Assembly (NCBI GenBank): GCA_038503075.1 | Contig: JBCAML010000015.1 | Coordinates: forward strand, 1,548,823-1,612,822 | Length of the DNA stretch: 64,000 bases | Origin: Gyromitra esculenta | Taxonomy: Eukaryota; Ascomycota; Pezizomycetes; Pezizales; Discinaceae | Direction of reading: 5' to 3' | Part shown: in pieces, positions 43,851 to 56,225 of the stretch | Layout of the letters: every line of letters starts with the position of its first letter | Position numbering within the stretch: position 1 is the first letter of the stretch | The notes under the pieces: generated by a model | The model's database searches: none | Told to the model about the DNA's origin: nothing | The model's input: the letters and a program-made list of their open reading frames with translations, nothing else | Program-made: the position numbers and the translations under genes

Positions 43851-46763
43851 TATAATACCAATCTGGATGTCATGATAAGGAATTTAAAGCGGTAGCGACC
43901 GATTTCAAATCGAAGATCGCACAGATAGGTGCATAAAAGGTTTTTCTTTTCCCGGTTCGAGGCAGCCCAGAGCATTTCGAAGATTTCCTCTCACAGAATA
44001 AATAATCAATACACCCCCATTAGGTGAGTTTTACCACCCACCAGTCGGAAATAAAGAGGTGACGTCGCAGGCCCGGATCCCAGCAGCCACGAGCAGCCAG
44101 ACAAACTTTACATGTGTCATGACAGAAAGGGATGTTGCAGCTCCACCAATAACCAGTGCTCTATTGCGAAAGACGTTCTACCTGCACGATCAGCACCTTG
44201 ATTCTTTTCGCCGGCTATGCAGATTGACAACAGTCTTTCGGTGAAATTGGTCATGTTTTCCATACGAGTCAGATCAGGCTCCCCAAACTCTTCCATCAGC
44301 TAGGCTGTGGCGTTTCGTCCCGCACCGAGGGGTGAGACATGTTGACAAACGCCTCGCGGTAATGGCGGTTGGTGTGTTTTTGGCGGGTGGTTTTCTTCTT
44401 CGTTGTGTGGCCCATAAAGGAAGGACGCTGGAGTAAGAGGGGAAATTTTATCTCGTACAATGGAGATGGAGAGTTAAAAATAGGGCATTGTCACATGGTA
44501 TCACTCGAATTGTATGATCTTGGCCTAGCTGTCTCTGTCACTGAAAACTCGAGCCCTAGCAAGCAAGCAAATCAAATAAAAGGTGTCCTCCTTATCTTCA
44601 CTGTCACTTCTATAGAAGCAAGGAGATCTTATCATGCTTAGTTGAGACGAGGCTTACAAGTTCAAACTTAGGGCGACGGGGGATTACTTAGATCGAATAG
44701 GTAAATAGTTTCCACCAGGGGGACAATGGGAGTGACTCTAGATCCAGAATCCACCTACTGACCACCTATCCCCACCACAACTATACTTATTGCTACAGGC
44801 ATAACCCAGATATTCACATGGCATCACTCGCGAATGCCTTAGTTTCATAATCGGCTGTAATCGCCAGGCGGGCCATAGATTCGATTAGAGGGAATAAGCC
44901 CCACACAAGAACTTAAAATCCAGGGGCATCCCCCTGTAACGCGGAGACGTATTCACCGGGCGAGGGCGGGGAAACTATCGGAGCCCTAACCCTAAATTTG
45001 AGAATGTTACACTTAGCTTAGGAGTTGGTGAGACGGAGCGATAATTGCCGCGATCTGGTATTCACTCAAGACCGGCTAGTTGTCGGCGAGACACTCCGAG
45101 ACCCAGGATATCGTATTTCGGTCCCGTCCCTGAATACGGCATCAATAAAATCATCGCGTCGTTCTCCGAGATCCTTGGTGGGCACTTTCAAGCAGCACGG
45201 AATAAAGATAATCCACAGGGCAAAGCTTAATCCGACGACCCTTGCGGGCGTAGCCGGATCTCGGTGTCGCCGAGGGGCGTGAATGATTGGCAGCCCCCAC
45301 GCTGCGCGGCTGCGGCGGGCGCGGGGGGGGTGGATTGATTATAATTCTAACTAAGCGAGGAGGGTCCCGTTCCGGAGTTCTCGCGTAGATATCATCATCT
45401 TGCGGTCGTTCACGGGGTGGCGGCGAATCTTGTCTATGGCGAACAAGGGGTTTGGGCCAATACAGCAGACAGCCAGGCTGAGATGATAACTCTGCAGATC
45501 CGTACTCAAATGTACTGTGAAAATCCCTGGTCAGACAGGATTCGCCGTCACCCGTGAACCACTTTTTAGCAGGCAGAGTATCTTACACATGGAACAGATG
45601 TGTCAGCGGAGTCGAGCTGGGTGTAACATTGAATTTCCCAGCCGCAGACACTTATTTAGTTGTGCGCAAAGTAGATAGGGTATTCTCGAGCAGAGTACAT
45701 ATAGAGCACATGCAGTGGTCAGGCCTGGCCAGGGTGTGTATAGAATATGCATATATATGTACTTCATTGGAACCGGAATCATTAAGTAAGAATGCATTAG
45801 GGACTCGACAGCTACATGACATCGAGGGCGATGTACGGGACAAGGGACCCAGGTGGCTGGGAAGGGGAGGGGACGAGGCGAGCCAGAGCTCTCAGTGCTG
45901 GGACTTGGGTAAGGGGGCAGTTTCGGTTCTGTTTGTGGGGTATTTGACAGGGATGTGGGTGAGCAGAAAGGAAGAAGAAAAAGGGGCCCAGAGAGGAAGC
46001 GAGCGGGCGGGAAAGAAAAGCAAAGGCTGATGCTACCGATACCCCAGTCTTAATCTTGCGAGCATTCACACCCGTGTCTTTTTGGATCAGGGTGCGCAGA
46101 CAGGTATTTCAAATCCATGTACAGCTGCACCTCGATATGCCGGATGGGCATGTAGTACGGTAAGAAGATAGATAGATGCTGATAGTCGGTTTCATGGGCA
46201 GATGGTAAGTAGCTATAGCTGTTTTATTACAACAGACTAGTTGGGGTGACCAGAAACAAAAGAAGTCGAACTTGCCAGTCATCACAAGTGCATTCACGCG
46301 CATAACTGCTTTAATTTACACATGTATGTATTGTATATCTCAGAGACCAGGAAGAAGAACCTGTTGCTATATCTACCTTGGGTCGAAAGCCAAGCCCAAG
46401 AAGAAGGAAAAATAAGAAAAATAATTCCAAGACTCCAAGCCCCAAGCAATTCGAAAATGGTTAGCTGTATCTTGGAAATACCCCCCAGGACTGTCCGTCA
46501 CGGGTAAACGGCCGCACTCTCCCTTATTCGCAATCCGGGGGAACGGACCTTGTTATTTCCTGAGCCCTTGCTGACTAGCACAAAAAGAGTGGTACGGTAT
46601 GGAGCCTTTGGTTTAGACGAGGAGGGTGTTCTCTGTTGGATCTTGAGTCGGGGCTGGGTTTCCGCGCCTGTGATTACTCTACAGTATTTTGTTGCGCCCA
46701 GCTTGCTGACCTTTCTTCTTTCGCGTGCATATGGTGCAGCGGATCAGGGAGAAGACAGAGAAG

Positions 46764-46812
46764 AGAGAGAGAGAGAGAGAGACAGAGAGACAGAGAGACA
46801 GAGAGAGAGACA
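46764..46812. repeat. GA/GACA microsatellite
   Basis: Tandem GA runs with interspersed CAGA units, about 50 bp. Confidence 0.85.
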
Positions 46813-47130
46813 GATCTAAAAGAGAAAGAGGCAGGCCCAGGGGGACAGATACGGAGCCAGAGACTGTGGCAGAAACAAGACAGACACAGAGAGAGGGACG
46901 GTCAGATACATACGGCCAAGCAGAAGAACGTTGCACCCCGCCCGATACGCCGATATTCTCGAATCTTGACCTGGCTCATCGCATCGGGCTCCGATCTGGA
47001 AGAACTCCATCTTCTATTTCTGCCGAATTTGCATGCGAGCGACATTCACGCACAGAGCTCACTAATTTACCACAACTAATCGACTGAGGGCGACCGAGCC
47101 ACCCAGTCATCTATCCTGTCCGTTTGGTTT

Positions 47131-47160
47131 ATACGATACGATACGATACGATACGATACA
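47131..47160. repeat. (ATACG)n pentanucleotide microsatellite
   Basis: Nearly six ATACG units in tandem. Confidence 0.9.
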
Positions 47161-47477
47161 GCACACGGTTGTTTGCCTTCACACCTTATTCACACTGACG
47201 CTCTATCTTTACAGGTGTTTCCCATTTCTTGTGTCACGCCTGGATCACTATATGCGCAACGGTCCGCTCAGTGTCACTCCAAGCAACTGATAAGCAGCCC
47301 CCCCCCAAATCTAAGGGCCTATCTTCAGGGAAGAGAAGGGGAAAGAAAAAATAAATAAAAATAAATTGAGGGAAAGAAGGAAATCTCTAGGAACAAAACC
47401 TTGCCGCCTTCCGCCCTTCGTATCATCATATCACTTACATTGCCCCCCCCTTCCCCCTAGTCGACAAATCGTCTACC

Positions 47478-50196
47478 ATGAAGCCAAAACCACCCCACAC
47501 AACTACGGGCTCGGGTGCTTTGTCGCCTAAGAAACGACAGTCCCCAACCTCGAGCATACCCTCACCTACTACCCAGAGGCCAACATTCACCGCGCCGTCG
47601 TCGCCGCGCCGTCGCAGCTCAGCGGGTGGCCAGATCTCGAGGTCAATATCGGCTTGCAACAGATGTCGGTCGAGGAAGACCAAGTGCGATCAGCTTTTCC
47701 CGTCATGTTCATCATGTGCTAAGGCTGGCGTGGAGTGTGTTGGCATCGACGCTGCAACTGGTAGGGAGGTTCCACGAAGCTATGTTGATTGGTTGGAAAA
47801 GCGAGTTCAATTTTTGGAACGGGAGATGGGAATGGCAGCGGGTGGGGATGGGAGCACGGGAGAGGGAAGAGACGAGGGGGAGGGAGGGGAGGGAGGGGGG
47901 GGAGGCCTGGCCGGCCTGGCTGGAAGTAAGAGGAAGTTAAGTTGTAGTCCTTCTGAGGGTGGCGATGAAAGGCGGAGGAGGAGCGAGAGTAATGCTGAAG
48001 GAGGGGGAGGAGGAGGAGGAGGAGGAGGAGGAGGAGTGATATTAGTACGGGGTAGGAGTAGTAGGAGTAGTATAGACGGGCTGGGATCAGGATCGAGAGA
48101 TGGGCTCAAGACGGAAGACAAGGCCTTGCATCTTCGACCAGATATTGAGAATCTTGTGAGCCAGGTTGGTCTTGTCAGTGTACATGGCACCAGCGCACCA
48201 GGGTTTCTGGGAGAGAGTTCAGGAATATCGTATGGTCTCCATGCTCCTCATCACTTGAATTTCGTTGACATCGTGTAGTTTCGCGCGCCTAATGTTTGCC
48301 GCCGTGAGAAAACCCAACAGAGATAATAATCATCCACTTCCGCAGCCTTCCAACAGCGCAACTTCCTCAATCAAGTCCGCCCCTGCAGTATCCCCCCCTC
48401 AGCCTACCACCGAGAGCACGGATACTGTCGCCGAATCGTCGATCCAGCTCCCACGTCAGCGCTACGTCCCCGAACCCTTCCCTCCTCAAACCCTCGGTGA
48501 GAAGTTTCTAGATATATATTTCAACTTGGCAAATGCACAGACTCCAATATTACACCAACCCTCATTTCGACGGATATTTGATCGAGCCTGCGCGCATATC
48601 GAGCAGGTGGGCGTCAACGGACTTCCAGATCCCTCTTCCGGGGGTTGTGGGATCGGGGACAAGGACAATCAGCATCACGCCGATCTGTATTTCCTTTATA
48701 TAGTGTTTGCTATTGCTACCGCGATGAGTTCTAGGACAGACTCTATGCCAGAGCGTTACCATGCCAGTGCGATGATCCACATGGACGGCCTCTTCACCAC
48801 GATCGCTCAGACCAATAATCGACTAGACGGCTTGAAAGCGATTCTTCTTTTAGCACAGTACTCCATCATGAGGCCTGCGGCCCCTGGTGTCTGGTACGTC
48901 CTCGGTGCTGCTCTGCGTCTTGCCATTGATTTGGGTTTGCACCACGAAAATACGACCAAGGCGGAAAAAACCTGTGAACCGCTGATGCTTGACGAGCGGC
49001 GCCGTCTGTGGTGGTGCACCTATGCGTTGGATCGTCAACTCGGGCTATACCTGGGGCGGCCTTTTGGAATCGCGGACGCCGCCATCAGGACACCGTTGCC
49101 TGTCGAAGAGATTGAAGGGTGGTCGTATCCGGAGGATGATGCCAAGGCCAGTAAGGGCGGGCGAAGGACTTGCCGCACCATCTTCCTTCACATGTTCCGC
49201 ATTCGCCAGATACAGTCGGAGATTCAACAGGTCCTCTATCAATCCTCTTCGTCGCTGCCACGGCAATTCTCATCAGTCGAGAGCTGGCGAAAGGACGTCG
49301 AAGAGCGATTACAGGCGTGGTGTGAGACGGTACCAAAATCCAGCGCCGACACCAATTGCGGATACAATCTAGGCTTCATGAAGCTCAACTTCCAGCAAAC
49401 TCGACTGCTGCTGTATGGTCTCTGTCCAACAGTGCCTCATCCAAGTGTGACGGGCTTCGAGGCTATCGCTGATAGCGGTGGTCAAATCATCCAACTGTAT
49501 CGCCGACTGCATCACGAAGGTTGCATCAACTACACATGGTTGGCTTGCCATAACCTGTTTATGGCTGGGACATCGTACTTGTGCGCTCTGTGGCACTGTC
49601 CAGAAGTTCGACGGCAGACGACGGTTGAGCAGATCGATTTCAACAACTTGGCTTGCGTGGATGTTCTCTCATCAATGATCGACCGGTGTCCCGCTGCCCA
49701 AGGTTGCAAAGATGTGTTTGAGTCTTTGGCCACGGCGACTGTCAGGTTGTGCAGTTCTGAGCTTGCCCGTGACCGCGAGTGCAATAAACGAGTCAAGACC
49801 GAGGGCACCGGTTGGTCTCCGGCTGGGTCCAAATCACCAATGGGATACATGTCTGTTCCGCAGAGTCACCTGGCAAGTCTTGCTAACATAGTACACGCCG
49901 CGCCCTACCAACAGCCCCCACCGCCGTCCAGCTATTCGGAGATGATGCCGCCTCCATTGCCTCCATCGCAAAGCCAGGATATGTTTCTGCCGCAGGATCT
50001 CGCCACAGAGTGTATGAATATGGATGGTCTCCGAGTATTTGAGTTGATGCAGCAGGTTGGAGCTCCCGGAAATGACTGGGATGCAAATTCTTGGGGAGGG
50101 GGGATGGCGGGGGGATATGGTACCGGAGTGATGGGAATGGGTGCTGGAATGGGCGATGGTAATAGTGGTTTCTTTGTTGGATGGGCCGGCTTTTGA
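47478..50196 (+). CDS. Zn2Cys6 transcription regulator, Ppr1/UaY-like
   Basis: Two exons (47478-48229, 48279-50196) with a 49-bp intron (48230-48278) that joins ISY/ISF codons into SGISFARLMFAAVR, typical at the start of the fungal regulator middle domain. Product 889 residues. The Zn2Cys6 cluster is at residues 60-87 (ACNRCRSRKTKC...CSSCAKAGVEC), with spacing CX2CX6CX6CX2CX6C. It is followed by a short link and a likely dimerisation helix (GREVPRSYVDWLEKRVQFLE), a layout seen in yeast Ppr1 and Aspergillus UaY, regulators of pyrimidine and purine genes. That suggests, but does not prove, a nucleotide or nitrogen-metabolism role. The fungal-specific regulatory domain runs from about 326 (IYFNLANAQTPILHQPSF) past RRLWWCTYALDRQLGLYLGR (493-512). 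A 12-Gly run lies at 175-186. The start has a good context (ACCATGA). Nuclear; no break seen. Confidence 0.92.
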
Positions 50197-51767
50197 GGCG
50201 TGATATTTCTCTTTGTTATTGGTTTGGAATATGGTGGATAGTTTGGTTTTTTTTACTTTCTACTCTACAGGGTTATTGGAAGGATTTTGAGCGTTTTGGT
50301 CTAGGTGCAATTGCTTTTGTATTCAGAGTTTTTCTCCGGTTTCTTATATACCTTTTCGTACTTTTTGTTCGGTTTGATTTTTCTAGCTGGTTTTTGAGTT
50401 ATTCCCCTTCACTGTGTAGCTTTCTGTTATCGGTATTCTGTGTTTTTTGTCTGATCTCGCTGCACGAGAAGTTTTCTTTTGCGGATACCTAGAGCTATTG
50501 TTCGCGCTATGCTATTTCCTTTGTTTATACTTGCTTTTTTTCCTCAGGACTGTATTTAAGTGTATGATGTATTCACGGTGATTCGCTCGGCGGCGGCCGC
50601 GATGGTGGTTCGATTGCACCGACGATATTTTAGATAGCCAGGATCTCGTACATAGACTTTGGCTCCTCGCGTTAGGGAATATAATAACAATAAATATCAG
50701 AATTCGACCGGAGAGCAGGACGGGCATATATGGTTAGCGGATATAATCGAATAGCAAATGACGACTAAATCTACACCAAGTAAAAACTGTACAAAAGGAT
50801 ATACATATATGACCCGTGAAATCTTCAATTGTCACTCGGCCTGTGCCTACTGAGCATCTAAGGAACGTATTGGTCTTAAGGTTGACAAATTAGTAGGTAT
50901 ATAGGGCGTGCATAGTGGGTGCTAGGATCAATGCTTCTAATATATCTCATGAGTCTCTTTGCAGGAAGCAGAGTTATAGTAGTACTTTAGAGTGGCTCGT
51001 TCAGTGATATCGTACCTAACTTCCTGTCAGCTGACCCCTACCAACATGTGAACCATATAGATCACAGGGAGCTTAAGGGGAATAGAGCAGAAGTGTCGAG
51101 CCAGGGGCTCAAAGAGGCCTTATAGCTCCTCCGTTCAATCATGACATCTACCGTGCATAGAGTACAAGCGATCCCCCTGCCGCGAGGTAATAGGACAACT
51201 GAGAAGTAAGATGGAAAAATGTATGGAGGAAATTTTTGGTAAGAGGCTGCAATGTACTACAGAGGCTGCAGTATGGGCCGCCAAGCTGTAGAAAAACTTT
51301 ATGGAAAAAAGAAGAGGAGCGAGAGAGCAGGAGGATGAGAGAGAGGAGGTAGTGAGAGTAGGAATGGGAGATTTGGAGATTGGTGGATGAGTCAAGGCAG
51401 TGAGACCGCCTTTCTGAAGGTACGGCGCTGGTGAGACTGTATTCATTTGGGAAAAAGAGTAAGAAAGAAGGAGAACCGTTGAACGATATAATTTAGTTGG
51501 AAGTGGGGTTTTCAGTTAGTTTTTGGACATTATTCTATTTTCGCGAGTTTTATTTTAAGAGCACAATAACCTTCGGGTTGAATGTACCTACAACAACAGC
51601 GACCCCTGTCTCTACATATCGATAGTTAACCCTAACCCTTTTCTGGAATATTTTGTGGCAATGCAAACAAGTATGACTTTAGGACAAAAAAAACCACAGA
51701 AGAAACCTGTTGTGATTCTTTTCTATTCAGACATCTCTAAATTTAGCTTAAGTAATATGCTAATAGT
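50197..51767. other. Intergenic, 3' side of the Zn2Cys6 gene
   Basis: T-rich 3' flank, then AT-rich DNA. A 103-codon minus-strand ORF at 51135-51446 is low-complexity Ser/Leu and not convincing. Confidence 0.45.
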
Positions 51768-51919
51768 ACTCGTTCCTAGCCATGGTCATATGAACCAAAA
51801 AACAGGGGGATGCGACCATATGCACAACACCATTCTCAGACAACATGTTATACAAAACCACTTCCATAGTAACAAAGCCACACTTCCCTGTTTTCCGGTT
51901 CATATGTCCGGGAGCGAGT
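51768..51919. mobile_element. Foldback MITE-like element, ~150 bp
   Basis: Imperfect inverted ends share CATATGAACC and AAAACAGG, with related outer ends (ACTCGTTCC against ACTCGCTCC). No coding capacity. Confidence 0.55.
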
Positions 51920-51967
51920 CGTTCAATCCCAAAGCCAGTTGGAAGATATCGCCAGTGCCAATATGTA

Positions 51968-52048
51968 CAGTCGTGTAAGAAAAGTCTTGACACCCCACCT
52001 AACTGGCGAGACAGCCACTGGGGTGTCAAGACTTTTCTTACACGGCTG
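51968..52048. mobile_element. TA-flanked MITE, CAGTCGTG family, copy 2
   Basis: 81 bp with 29-bp inverted ends (CAGTCGTGTAAGAAAAGTCT outward, one mismatch) around a 23-nt centre, flanked by TA at 51966-51967 and 52049-52050. Same family as 33273-33355, 18.7 kb away. Confidence 0.85.
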
Positions 52049-53577
52049 TACATGCATGATGCATGCATGCGCGCGTCATATTGCTTTTGGAATTTTATAT
52101 TTTATTCACCTTTTCGGAAACAGAATGCCTGATCTACTCTGGTTATAGTATCGACAGGTTGGATGGTTGGACGTACTAGAACCCTTCCAATTTGTCCTGA
52201 TACAGGTCCAAGAAATTTAACAGCGCTGTCGATCAAGTTTCTCAATGATTTGAAATAGTGAGCATTAAGTGAAATTTAATTACTACCATATATTTTTCTA
52301 TATTCCGTTCTTCACACCTCTATCCAGTCCAAACACATAGATTATGGTGACTAACTTTCGGTCCTTGAGTTCTCTATCAGTCATGATATGTCACTCGGGA
52401 GAGTCCGCCGACTAGTCTTGAATAACGAAACAAACGCACTTATAATTCCTCCTGTACTAAAGATATTGCATCGAGGGGCGAGAACTATATTTCTGTGACC
52501 AGCGAAGATTAACTGGCACCGTTTAAATCCCTGCTAGTACCCTAACCCTAAAAATATAAGATTTTCTTGTATTTACAATGTATCTAATTCCTAAAATCTA
52601 AATACTATCGAGTAATGTAAAGTTATTTTATTTTATTTTTGGCAATGATAATAATTAATTTTGTTGGCTGACCAACAATTTGGTGTGTTAATTGTCTGTT
52701 CGTTGCTACCTCAAAAGTTCATTTCGAACTTTGGGAGCTATGAGTCGCCGTACCCATCTATCAAATAGCAAATGTTTTCGTTGAGTTTTGCCTAATATAT
52801 CCATCTCGGGACTATTGCATCGTGGTACTTTAAAAATCGAAGGGTCTTGTTGGACGCAACTGTACATGTATGAGAATGTAGAACAGCTCAAGTAATAAGC
52901 CTGATAGCCTGCCTTGTCCGTCCTAGCCCATTGTTTGCCGTGCAGATGAACCCAATAAAAGTTCGGCTTATCAGAAAGCTTAAATTAATGAATGAAGATA
53001 TAAACCATCAATCACATAAGATTTTTTCCTATAGCGGCATTCATTTAGGAGTCTGGAAAAGGTACTGATAAGAGTGTAGACCGATTCGAGCCGGTTTCTC
53101 ATTTCATAGACTGCGCAAAAGAGAGCGATAGTGAGTGAGATACCTTTACTAGAAGTAATAAGAAGATCTGACTTGTGGTGATGGGGGGATATCGCGTCCT
53201 CGCTGGCAAGATAAATATTTTTGAGTCAAAGACTCTAACATTAGACGGGGCTCAAGCTAACAAAATACTATGGATGCTGTCTGACAGCTAGGCTAATAGT
53301 CGTATAGTATACCGCTGTTCCACATCGATCGGCTCCACTAATTACTCTTGAGTTCGCGAGCTCAAGTTGCCTAGATTTACTGGAGACGATCCCCCCAGCA
53401 ATCCATTATCTAGTTATATGCCTTACTAGACCTAGCCTCGTCGCCCTGTAGGGGGTCGTATGCCCTGAACAGAGAACCATATGTTATGTACTCAGAGCAT
53501 TGGGGGCCTTGAGCTTTAATAAACTCGTGAAAAGCTCGCTCCTATGCATATGGCCACCGCTTCGCGGTGGCGCCCTA
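52049..53577. other. Intergenic, nothing recognised
   Basis: AT-rich with no convincing ORF. Contains a two-unit CCCTAA telomere-like piece near 52541 and a strong 8-bp hairpin GCCACCGC-TTC-GCGGTGGC at 53552-53570, just outside the provable edge of the palindrome. Confidence 0.45.
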
Positions 53578-55009
53578 CACAATGCTTTAGAAGTCCTGAT
53601 ATCGGGTTAGGGTTCTCTCATCCTTGTTCTTAGAGGGCGGCAATCAGGATTTACTGGTCAGATCGACTGACCAATTAGCATCGAGATTAATTCTTTCTTT
53701 ACTCCATAACCCTTCACTTCGTTCAGGGCAATCTGCAGGTTCTGTCATGGCTTTCTTGTGCTTGAGAGGTCGCCAAGGGTTCATCATGATAGCTTAGCGT
53801 TTATGCTGGTGATAAGTGAATATCCGTGCCACGAATCCGTACTCTTCTATCAATGGTTTACATCATCCTCTCACTTATGTAGGGCTTGAGGATCATTGAG
53901 TGAAATCAAAAATTAGGATTCTGGATCTGGCTTATGATATCGATATAAATCGCGCTGTCGATAGCCATATGTATGTGCACGTGTTACACTTTGCCAACTA
54001 TTAAAAGAAAAAAAAGAAAAAATTGTTTGTTGTTATACAACTCATTAACATTCCTGGCCGATCAATCGATCAAGAGGGGATGGGTGCCAATCCCAATGGG
54101 CTGTAATAATTTCTCGATTTGAGTACCTATACCATTCTCATACATACTTACGCATGTAGGGTTAGGTGTTTTTTTAGCTGCATTTCGTTCTAATTATTCT
54201 ACTGCCTGGTGGTTGATGACGAAGTGTATTGTATTCAGAACGACTTCTACTTCGCGAACTATAGTCGAAATTTTGCTTAGGGTAATTCTGTTGCGCAAGC
54301 TGTAGCGCGATCATGGCAAACCATGGGGTTATTTGGGGTTGGAACACGATAGCTGTTTGTAATTTTTCTTAGACCCTTCCGTTCGTGGGGAACGACTGGC
54401 ACCCTGTGGCTCCAGAATTAAGTGCGTAATAAGGCATAAAATTGGGGATATTTTCAGTGGAGTTAGTGATGATGGCTAATTATGGGACTGGGATGGTCGA
54501 CTTAAGCAAAAAATTTACAGTAAATGAAACTCTTTTATTTAGTCATGAGCCATTATGAAAATTGGCGTCCTATTTTTGAAAAAACCTATCGGGCCGGCAC
54601 GGTGCCTACCGTAGACAATATTAATTGTAAAGCGGGAAAACTATGAGCCGATTCCTACACCAAAGATCGGCGAAGAAATAGCTTGCGGGTTCATATTCGC
54701 TAGGGTGGGGATTCGTAAAATATTCACCATGTTGTGACACAACTCACGATGGCCGACAATAGTTCAGAAAACTCCTGGTTATCCCAAGAACTATTGCTTG
54801 TAGGTAAGTTAAACATCCAGGGTTGCGACCCGTTTGGTTTTCTATCTCTATAGATGTACGGGGTCAAGGGTGATGTCATCTCGGCCAACTTGATGGTCCA
54901 TTATACCTGTGCACGTGCACCGTAAAATCTCGATTATAACGAAGTGGCTTGGACTGGGTGTTACCAAAACATCTCTAGATCAGCAAAAGCATTAGCAAAA
55001 GCTCAGTAA

Positions 55010-55580
55010 AGGTGTAGTTAGCGAAAAGATGCTTTCCCTGTGCCTTTTCCCCAAACTTTCACCTAATATTTGCCTATAGGTTTAGGGTACCTTTTCTAAT
55101 CCTTTTTCCCTCCTTTTTCCCACGCTAAAATTTGTAAAGTTTTTACCCAAAAAGAATAGATCTCAGGGGGTTTGAGCCCAGATCCTCCTACCTATCCACC
55201 AGGCCTTTTATTACTAAGGCAAGTCTCTCATCATTTGTACTACCTAATCATATATGTTATGGTTAATTAGCCGCTATTTGAATCTGCTTTTTAGAGAAAA
55301 ATTGTATTTTTGATGCTTTTACTGATGCCTTTCCTGATGCCTTTCCTGATGCCTTTCCTGACGCTTTTCCCCGACACTTTTCCCTGCACTTTTCCCGATG
55401 ATTTTGTTAGTACCTTTTTAGGGAAAAGCATCAGTAAATGGATCAACTACTGGGAAAGGCATTAGTAAAGGCATCAACGGATACATTTACAACACACATC
55501 CCTGGGAAATGCATCATTTTGTGTCTTTTACCACCTTATTTATATGGGCAATGTGTATATTGATGCATTTCCTCGCGCTG
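55010..55580. repeat. GGCATCAGTAAA-type array in the left arm
   Basis: Includes three tandem 12-bp GATGCCTTTCCT units near 55325-55360 and then inverse units (GGGAAAAGCATCAGTAAA). It matches the unit at 39880-40440. The inverted partner is at about 62000-62570. Confidence 0.7.
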
Positions 55581-55759
55581 TGGAGACACTTAAAGAGAGG
55601 TTACCACAAAAAGAAAGTGGGAGAGCAATTTGAGCGACGATTTTCAATCTCTTATGACGACACGGAACCTGATTGAAGACCGATTTGAAACTGCATAGTC
55701 CGCTGAGGCCACTTCGTTTTGCTCGAGATTCTATGGTAGAACAAGAGATTAATGTACTA

Positions 55760-56225
55760 CAGGTGTAGGGTAAAGTTTGTTGACAGGTGGCGGCGTGGCG
55801 GTGTAGCTCTTTTCTCGAGGGGCTGAAGCTCGTTTAGATTTCACAGTTTCACCGACTAACTTGGTTTAATGCCTAATACATAGCATTCTCCATCCTCTAA
55901 CATTTTTCTCAGGTCTCTCTAGGAGTTGTGGAGTGGAACAAAAACTGCCAGCTCTTACTTGCACCGCCACCTATCAACAGGCTTTCCCCTACTCGGGTGT
56001 GAGGGTAAATCTGGCGACAGGTGGGGGTGCAGCTCTATTCTCAGCGGGCCCAAGCTGGTTTGAATTTCATATTCTACCAGTTAACTTTATTTAATATTTA
56101 GTACGTAGTATCCATAATCCGGTAGGCATTTTTATCGGGCTTCGTAGGGAGCTGGGGAGGGGGGAGAAGAATTGATGGTATCTCTCACCTGCACCGCCAT
56201 CTGTCCACAGACTTACCCCGGTATC
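55760..56225. mobile_element. Two tandem copies of a ~225-bp MITE in the left arm
   Basis: First copy about 55768-55998, second about 56008-56222. Each is bounded by inverted ends of the type GGTAAA..TGTTGACAGGTGGCGG. The two copies share internal sequence (AGCTCT, TCTCRGCGGGC/CTCGAGGGGC, TTTAATRYYTAGTA). Partners lie at about 61356-61821 in the right arm. Confidence 0.6.

Larger units (their letters stand above)
43851..47477. other. Intergenic, upstream of the Zn2Cys6 gene
   Basis: No recognised gene. A 158-codon plus-strand ORF at 45554-46030 has no family I know and a composition like non-coding DNA. GC-rich patches occur near 45270-45330. Purine repeats and a pentanucleotide repeat precede the regulator gene and could lie in its 5' UTR. 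Confidence 0.45.

Noticed and set aside
45554..46030. 158-codon ORF upstream of the Zn2Cys6 gene
   Set aside because: No recognisable domain or signal, overlapping ORFs on the other strand, no splice or start support.
46636..47087. Overlapping 120- and 147-codon ORFs with RERERE-type repeats
   Set aside because: Created by the GA microsatellite, open in several frames.
55150..55215. tRNA/SINE-like piece (minus-strand GGGCTCAAACCCCC followed by TTTTT)
   Set aside because: Only a B-box-like core and a T run. No convincing A box or cloverleaf.
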